From Planctomycetia bacterium (GTDB lineage: Bacteria > Planctomycetota > Planctomycetia > Pirellulales > UBA1268), in contig RGBY01000026.1 in assembly GCA_009919445.1 (NCBI GenBank), positions 1 to 16,949 on the forward strand: a DNA stretch of 16,949 nt, in the 5' to 3' direction. Below, piece after piece: positions 13,522 through 16,949 of the stretch. The notes under the pieces were generated by a model that was not told the DNA's origin, ran no database searches, and saw nothing but the letters and a program-made list of their open reading frames with translations. The translations under genes and the position numbers were made by a program. Each line of letters starts with the position of its first letter. Position 1 is the first letter of the stretch.

Positions 13522-14262
13522 ATGAACGACCCTTCCGTGAAAGCCGCCGCCGTTGTCCTGCTCTCCGGCGGCCTTGACTCTGCCACTGCCGCCGCCTGGG
13601 CACAGAATCAGTGGCAGCCGCTGACGGCGTTGACGCTCGACTATGGGCAGCGGCATCGGGCCGAAATCGCAGCGGCCTGCGAGGTGGCTGCCGCGCTCGG
13701 CATTCAGGATCACATCATCCTCCCAATCGACCTGGCCGCCTTTGGCGGCAGTGCACTTGTCGACAGCACGATCGAGGTTCCCAAGAACCGCTCGGCCAGT
13801 TCGCTCACCTCGGGTATTCCGGTGACCTACGTACCGGCACGCAATACCGTCTTTCTCAGCCTGGCCCTGGCCCTTGCTGAGGCTCGCGGTGCCCAGCGGC
13901 TGGTGCTCGGCGTCAATGCCGTCGATTACAGCGGCTATCCGGATTGCCGACCGGAGTTTCTCGACGCGTTTCAGCGGCTGGCCAACCTGGCCACAAAGGC
14001 TGCCGTTGAAGGGCATCCCTGTGAAATCGTCGCACCGCTTGTCTCGATGACGAAGGCAGACATCATTCGCACGGGCCTTGGGCTGGGCGTCGATTATGGG
14101 CTGACCACCAGTTGTTACGACCCTGCCGCAGATGGCCGTCCCTGTGGCACCTGCGATTCCTGCCAGATCCGAGCCGCCGGGTTTGCCGCCGCCAGTGCAA
14201 CCGATCCCCGCCTGACGCGGTTTGCGTCGCCCGAGGAGACGCCCAGCCGTGAAGGTCGCTGA
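13522..14262 (+). CDS. queC: 7-cyano-7-deazaguanine synthase
   Basis: A 246-residue QueC. It has the PP-loop ATP-pyrophosphatase motif LLSGGLDSAT (13-22), LDYGQRHRAE (39-48), the family stretch TYVPARNTVFLSLALA (102-117), GVNAVDYSGYPDCRPEF (130-146) and the zinc site SCYDPAADGRPCGTCDSCQ with Cys198, Cys208, Cys211 and Cys214. It turns 7-carboxy-7-deazaguanine into preQ0 using ATP and ammonia, in the cytoplasm. ATG at 13522 has GAG 8 nt upstream. The 3' end overlaps queE by 14 nt, so the two are translationally linked, and queF is divergent upstream. QueD and GTP cyclohydrolase, needed for the first steps, are not in this window. Confidence 0.97.
   Translation: MNDPSVKAAAVVLLSGGLDSATAAAWAQNQWQPLTALTLDYGQRHRAEIAAACEVAAALGIQDHIILPIDLAAFGGSALVDSTIEVPKNRSASSLTSGIPVTYVPARNTVFLSLALALAEARGAQRLVLGVNAVDYSGYPDCRPEFLDAFQRLANLATKAAVEGHPCEIVAPLVSMTKADIIRTGLGLGVDYGLTTSCYDPAADGRPCGTCDSCQIRAAGFAAASATDPRLTRFASPEETPSREGR
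14233..14238 (+). promoter_or_regulatory. Shine-Dalgarno GAGGAG for queE, inside queC
   Basis: GAGGAG lies 10 nt before the GTG at 14249. It selects this GTG over the TTG at 14222, and places the queE start just where the family motif EVYASLQGEG begins. Confidence 0.65.
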
Positions 14263-14953
14263 GGTCTATGCGTCGCTGCAGGGGGAGGGCCGACTTGCTG
14301 GCACGCCAAGCGTCTTTGTCCGCACCAGTGGCTGCAACCTCCGCTGCCACTGGTGCGACACTCCCTTTACCTCCTGGCAGCCGGAAGGAATCAACAGGGA
14401 CATCAGCGAACTTGCCGCTGAAGTACGACGCTATGGCTGCAGCCACGTCGTCATCACCGGCGGTGAACCTCTGATTGCGGCGTCGATCAATGACCTCTGT
14501 CAACGGCTACGTGACACCGGCCACCACATCACCCTTGAGACTGCTGCTACCCACCTGCCTCCCGAGGGTCCACCAGCGGTCGACCTGATGTCGCTAAGCC
14601 CAAAACTTGCCTCATCAACACCTGATGCCTCGCATGGCCGATGGCACATACGCCACGAAGAAACCCGCCGGCGGGATGAGGTCATCTGCCAGCTCATGCA
14701 GGCAGCTGCTTACCAGTTGAAATTCGTAATTGACACACCGGACGATCTGGATGAAACGATCGCTTGGCTTGGCGACCTGGGCATTATGCCCAACACCCCA
14801 GAAAGTCGGCATGTGTACCTGATGCCTCAGGGAACAGCAGTTGGGGCTCTCGACGAAAAGCAGCGTTGGCTGCACATGGCCTGCCAAAAGCATGGCTTTC
14901 GCTTTTGCCGAAGGCATCACATCGACTGGTTTGGCAACACCCGCGGAAGCTAA
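14249..14953 (+). CDS. queE: 7-carboxy-7-deazaguanine synthase (radical SAM)
   Basis: From GTG 14249 the protein has 234 residues. It begins with the QueE-typical VAEVYASLQGEGRLAGTPSV, then the cluster motif CNLRCHWCDT (Cys29, Cys33, Cys36), the GGEP motif in ITGGEPLI (69-76), LETAAT, and SLSPKLASS, ending with HIDWFGNTRG. QueE uses SAM and a 4Fe-4S cluster to convert 6-carboxy-5,6,7,8-tetrahydropterin into 7-carboxy-7-deazaguanine, the substrate of QueC. The gene overlaps the end of queC by 14 nt. The start is GTG rather than ATG, supported by GAGGAG at 14233-14238. It is the last gene on this strand; no clear hairpin terminator follows, but a C-rich, G-poor stretch at 15121-15158 might serve Rho. 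Confidence 0.96.
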   Translation: MKVAEVYASLQGEGRLAGTPSVFVRTSGCNLRCHWCDTPFTSWQPEGINRDISELAAEVRRYGCSHVVITGGEPLIAASINDLCQRLRDTGHHITLETAATHLPPEGPPAVDLMSLSPKLASSTPDASHGRWHIRHEETRRRDEVICQLMQAAAYQLKFVIDTPDDLDETIAWLGDLGIMPNTPESRHVYLMPQGTAVGALDEKQRWLHMACQKHGFRFCRRHHIDWFGNTRGS

Positions 14954-15205
14954 ACAGCACCGCCACAGTCCCCGCGCCCCGCTAACCAGACGAAGCGAAG
15001 GCGAGTGGTGAACGCTCGAGGAGCATTCGCAATCGGCGAAACACCTCTCGCTTGGCGGTTCTTCAAAAAACCCCGCCGCCGAGTGCGTTGCGACGAGACG
15101 TTCACCGCTCACGGAGCCAGCACAGAACCACCCCCACAGTCAAACCAATCCCCCAAAACGTCGCCGAAACGTCTCAGCATTCTGCGCAAGAAACCAGCAG
15201 AGGGG
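14954..15205. repeat. Convergent intergenic region with repeated GCGAGnGGTG motif
   Basis: No gene is seen in this 252 bp between the ends of queE and the membrane-protein gene. A motif close to GCGAGNGGTG occurs three times: plus strand at about 15001-15014 (GCGAGTGGTGAACG), minus strand at 15110-15099 (GAGCGGTGAACG), and minus strand at 15051-15037 (GCGAGAGGTGTTTCG). The first and second match at 11 of 12 bases in opposite orientation. The C-rich, G-poor stretch at 15121-15158 on the plus strand resembles a Rho loading site for the queCE transcript; this is weak. Confidence 0.35.
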
Positions 15206-16231
15206 TCAACTGGCTGCCTGAGGACGGGCCTGCCCTCGGGGGCCGAAGATGAGGACAGTTGCCGCACCGACACCAACGATCAGAATTCCCGCCAAGAACC
15301 ATGGGCTGAGGGCCGATGATGGCATCCGTGACAGGCTGAGCGTTGTCAGCGTGTTGATGACTGGAGCACAACCAAAAACCACCGGCATCACGGTGAAGGG
15401 TTTGCCGCCGCACGCAAATGCCAGGATTGTCCCTAAGGCTCCGATGGCCCCAAGCCCACCGGCGGCCATGCTCCAGGCGACCCCGACGACACTCCAGCTG
15501 CCGCTGTCTCCAAGTGGCTTAAGCAGTGCCAACGGCACCAGCACGGCAATGAGAAAATAGGCGATGCCGATGCAGATCAGTGGCCGCAGCCGACTTCCTC
15601 CCATGGCAGCCTGCCCCTTGTGAAGTACTGGGCCGTAAGCGCCCCAACTCAGCAGGGCCAGCGTCACTGCCAGCAAGACCTCAACAACTCGCTCTGTTTG
15701 CCGTTCAACCTTGTCTGGCAACGTCTCAGCCTCGCCGGCGACTGCCTGGACGGCTGGCTCGCCATGCGGCTGTGGCTGTGGCTTGAAGACAAGCACCGTA
15801 ACAGCCCCTGTGATCACCAAAATCAGCCCCGCAATGAAAGGCGCCTTAAGTTGATCAAAGGCCTTGTTGAGAAACGCGGTGAGCAGCGTGTTGACGACTG
15901 GGGCGCCACCAAAGACCAAGGGCATGACATAGATTGGCCGGCCGCCAGCAGTGAGGGCAAGAATGACGCCCAACGCCCCGAGTGCGCCAGCCGAACCTGC
16001 CAGGAGGCTCCAGAGCACACCGGTTGTCGTCCAACTTCCCTTTTCATTTCCACGGGCCATCAGCGCGAGGGGCGCAATCACCGCCACCAGAAAATAGGCG
16101 AGCCCGACGCAGACGAACGGCCGGAGGGCCGACTCCATGGCATCGCGCCCAAAATGCAGGACGGGCCCGTAAACGCCCCAGCAGAGGGCAGTAAGGGCAA
16201 TGGCGGCGAGCATGCCAAGCAGGTGGGTCAT
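15206..16231 (-). CDS. Multispanning membrane protein with two homologous halves (DMT/EamA-like transporter layout)
   Basis: The 341-residue protein is very hydrophobic with about ten membrane segments. Residues 8-149 and 188-329 are clearly homologous: WGVYGPVLHFG and WGAYGPVLHKG, LRPFVCVGLAYFLVAV and LRPLICIGIAYFLIAV, GSWTTTGVLWSLLAG and GSWSVVGVAWSMAAG, YVMPLVFGGAPVVNTL and TVMPVVFGCAPVINTL. Each half has five helices, and a polar linker (about 150-187, Gln, Pro and Glu rich) joins them. A 5+5 duplication is the layout of drug/metabolite transporters, but I see no specific family signature, so a transport role is inference. It starts with ATG at 16231, sharing one base with the stop of the upstream GT9 gene, so they are translationally coupled. 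This suggests a cell-envelope link. Confidence 0.85.
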   Translation of the reverse strand: MTHLLGMLAAIALTALCWGVYGPVLHFGRDAMESALRPFVCVGLAYFLVAVIAPLALMARGNEKGSWTTTGVLWSLLAGSAGALGALGVILALTAGGRPIYVMPLVFGGAPVVNTLLTAFLNKAFDQLKAPFIAGLILVITGAVTVLVFKPQPQPHGEPAVQAVAGEAETLPDKVERQTERVVEVLLAVTLALLSWGAYGPVLHKGQAAMGGSRLRPLICIGIAYFLIAVLVPLALLKPLGDSGSWSVVGVAWSMAAGGLGAIGALGTILAFACGGKPFTVMPVVFGCAPVINTLTTLSLSRMPSSALSPWFLAGILIVGVGAATVLIFGPRGQARPQAAS

Positions 16232-16949
16232 CAGGCGGTCTCCGGGGCAGGGCGGGGGGATGGAAGGGTTTGAGCGAGAAGGTCGAGGGTCGCCTCGGCA
16301 ACCTGGTCGACTGTGAGGCCAACCATACAGTCATGATGGCCAAGGGGGCAGGTTCGTCGGCCACAGGGGGAGCAGGGGAGGTCGCGACGCAGTTCGACAA
16401 AATACCGGTGGTCTGACATCCCCAGCCGCGGATCCATCGGTCCCTGCAACACGACAGTCGGCGTGGCGAAGGCTGCCGCAATGTGTCGCGGACCACTGTC
16501 GGTTGTCACCACGACGGCCGCCCGCCGCAACAACGCCTTCGATAATCCGAAGGGCAAGGAGGCCTCCTCAGCCAAGCTGCTGACTCGAGGGTCCGCTGCG
16601 GCCGTCACCAGGGCGCGGGCTTCGGTACGGTCGCCAGGCCCGCAGTGCACAACCACCCGGCCCTGTGGATGGGCCGACAAGAGACGCCCGGCAAGCGCGG
16701 CAAACCGGTCGGTTCCCCAAGCCTTGGCGGGCCCGTACGCGGCATTGTCATTGAACACCATCAGCGGGCCTGCTGCCGACGGCGACCAACCAGGAAAAAA
16801 ATTTCCAAGAACGTTGTCGAGTAACGTCTCGTCATCTGGCGTTGTTGCCAACTGGAGGGTGAGCGGTTCCGGCGGCACGCCAATTCGTTCGGCAAGGTCC
16901 ATGGCGTGCTGCGTCGTGGAGAGGGGCTCTACTTTCCAGCCCCGGCGGG
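16231..16949 (-). CDS. Glycosyltransferase family 9, heptosyltransferase II-like; 5' end outside window
   Basis: The frame is open to the window edge, so about 239 C-terminal residues of a roughly 350-residue enzyme are seen; the ATG at 16902 is internal because RRGWKVEPLSTTQHAMDLAERIG reads through it in family style. GT9 motifs are present: NDNAAYGPAKAWGTDRFAALAGRLL (the GPAK-W motif of heptosyltransferase II), VVHCGPGDRTEARAL, VVTTDSGPRHIAAAF, and QGPMDPRLG. A Cys-rich PCSPCGRRTCPLGHHDCM segment near the end is typical of WaaF-like proteins. These enzymes transfer ADP-heptose to the lipopolysaccharide core at the inner face of the cytoplasmic membrane. The sugar actually used in this organism is not certain. 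It overlaps the membrane-protein gene by 1 nt. Confidence 0.93.
   Translation of the reverse strand, partial: RRGWKVEPLSTTQHAMDLAERIGVPPEPLTLQLATTPDDETLLDNVLGNFFPGWSPSAAGPLMVFNDNAAYGPAKAWGTDRFAALAGRLLSAHPQGRVVVHCGPGDRTEARALVTAAADPRVSSLAEEASLPFGLSKALLRRAAVVVTTDSGPRHIAAAFATPTVVLQGPMDPRLGMSDHRYFVELRRDLPCSPCGRRTCPLGHHDCMVGLTVDQVAEATLDLLAQTLPSPRPAPETA

Noticed and set aside
15061..15075. A6/C4 run as an intrinsic terminator of the membrane-protein gene
   Set aside because: It is 130 bp beyond the stop and the possible stem (GCGGTT with AACCCCGC) has a bulge and lies on the wrong side of the T-run for the minus strand.

Overview
This is a GC-rich, gene-dense, accessory-free stretch that looks like a planctomycete chromosome, probably of the Pirellulaceae type. 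The basis is the combination of a hopanoid pair (squalene-hopene cyclase plus HpnH), a response regulator with an excisionase-type HTH at its N terminus, a rhodanese next to SufE, a ROK kinase of the CNCGRRGDLE type, and a heptosyltransferase-like GT9 enzyme that implies a Gram-negative envelope. The taxonomic call is inference from gene content and protein style. There are 16 protein genes (the first and last cut by the window edges). I see no rRNA, tRNA, CRISPR array, insertion sequence or prophage gene.

Region 1 (1-2197, plus strand): the C-terminal part of a rhodanese sulfurtransferase, a SufE-type sulfur acceptor and a ROK-family sugar kinase. It converges on the next block at a compact stem-loop that contains both stop codons.

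Region 2 (7578-2211, minus strand): HTH-receiver response regulator, soluble histidine kinase, squalene-hopene cyclase, HpnH. The regulator and kinase are 1 nt apart; shc and hpnH overlap as ATGA. The cyclase makes the C30 hopene skeleton and HpnH adds the adenosyl side chain, so this block makes extended hopanoids, perhaps under control of the adjacent two-component pair. A 470-bp non-coding stretch upstream of the regulator contains several palindromes.

Region 3 (13507-8049, minus strand): queF, a xylose-isomerase-like TIM barrel, a HemW-like radical SAM enzyme, a DUF116-polyprenyl synthase fusion, and a small protein resembling chorismate lyase (UbiC/DUF98). All are co-directional with gaps of 20-150 bp. 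The last genes hint at prenyl-lipid or prenylated aromatic chemistry.

Region 4 (13522-14953, plus strand): queC and queE overlap, and diverge from queF with only 14 bp between start codons. Together QueE, QueC and QueF carry out the steps from carboxytetrahydropterin to preQ1 in queuosine synthesis.

Region 5 (16949-15206, minus strand): a GT9/heptosyltransferase-like gene running off the edge, overlapping by 1 nt a membrane protein made of two homologous five-helix halves. The 252-bp gap between queE and this block holds a degenerate repeated motif.

I do not see an obviously new defence or mobile system. The most unusual items are the DUF116-prenyltransferase fusion with its neighbours, the C-terminally short chorismate-lyase-like protein, the two-component system placed in front of the hopanoid genes, and the non-coding palindrome region.
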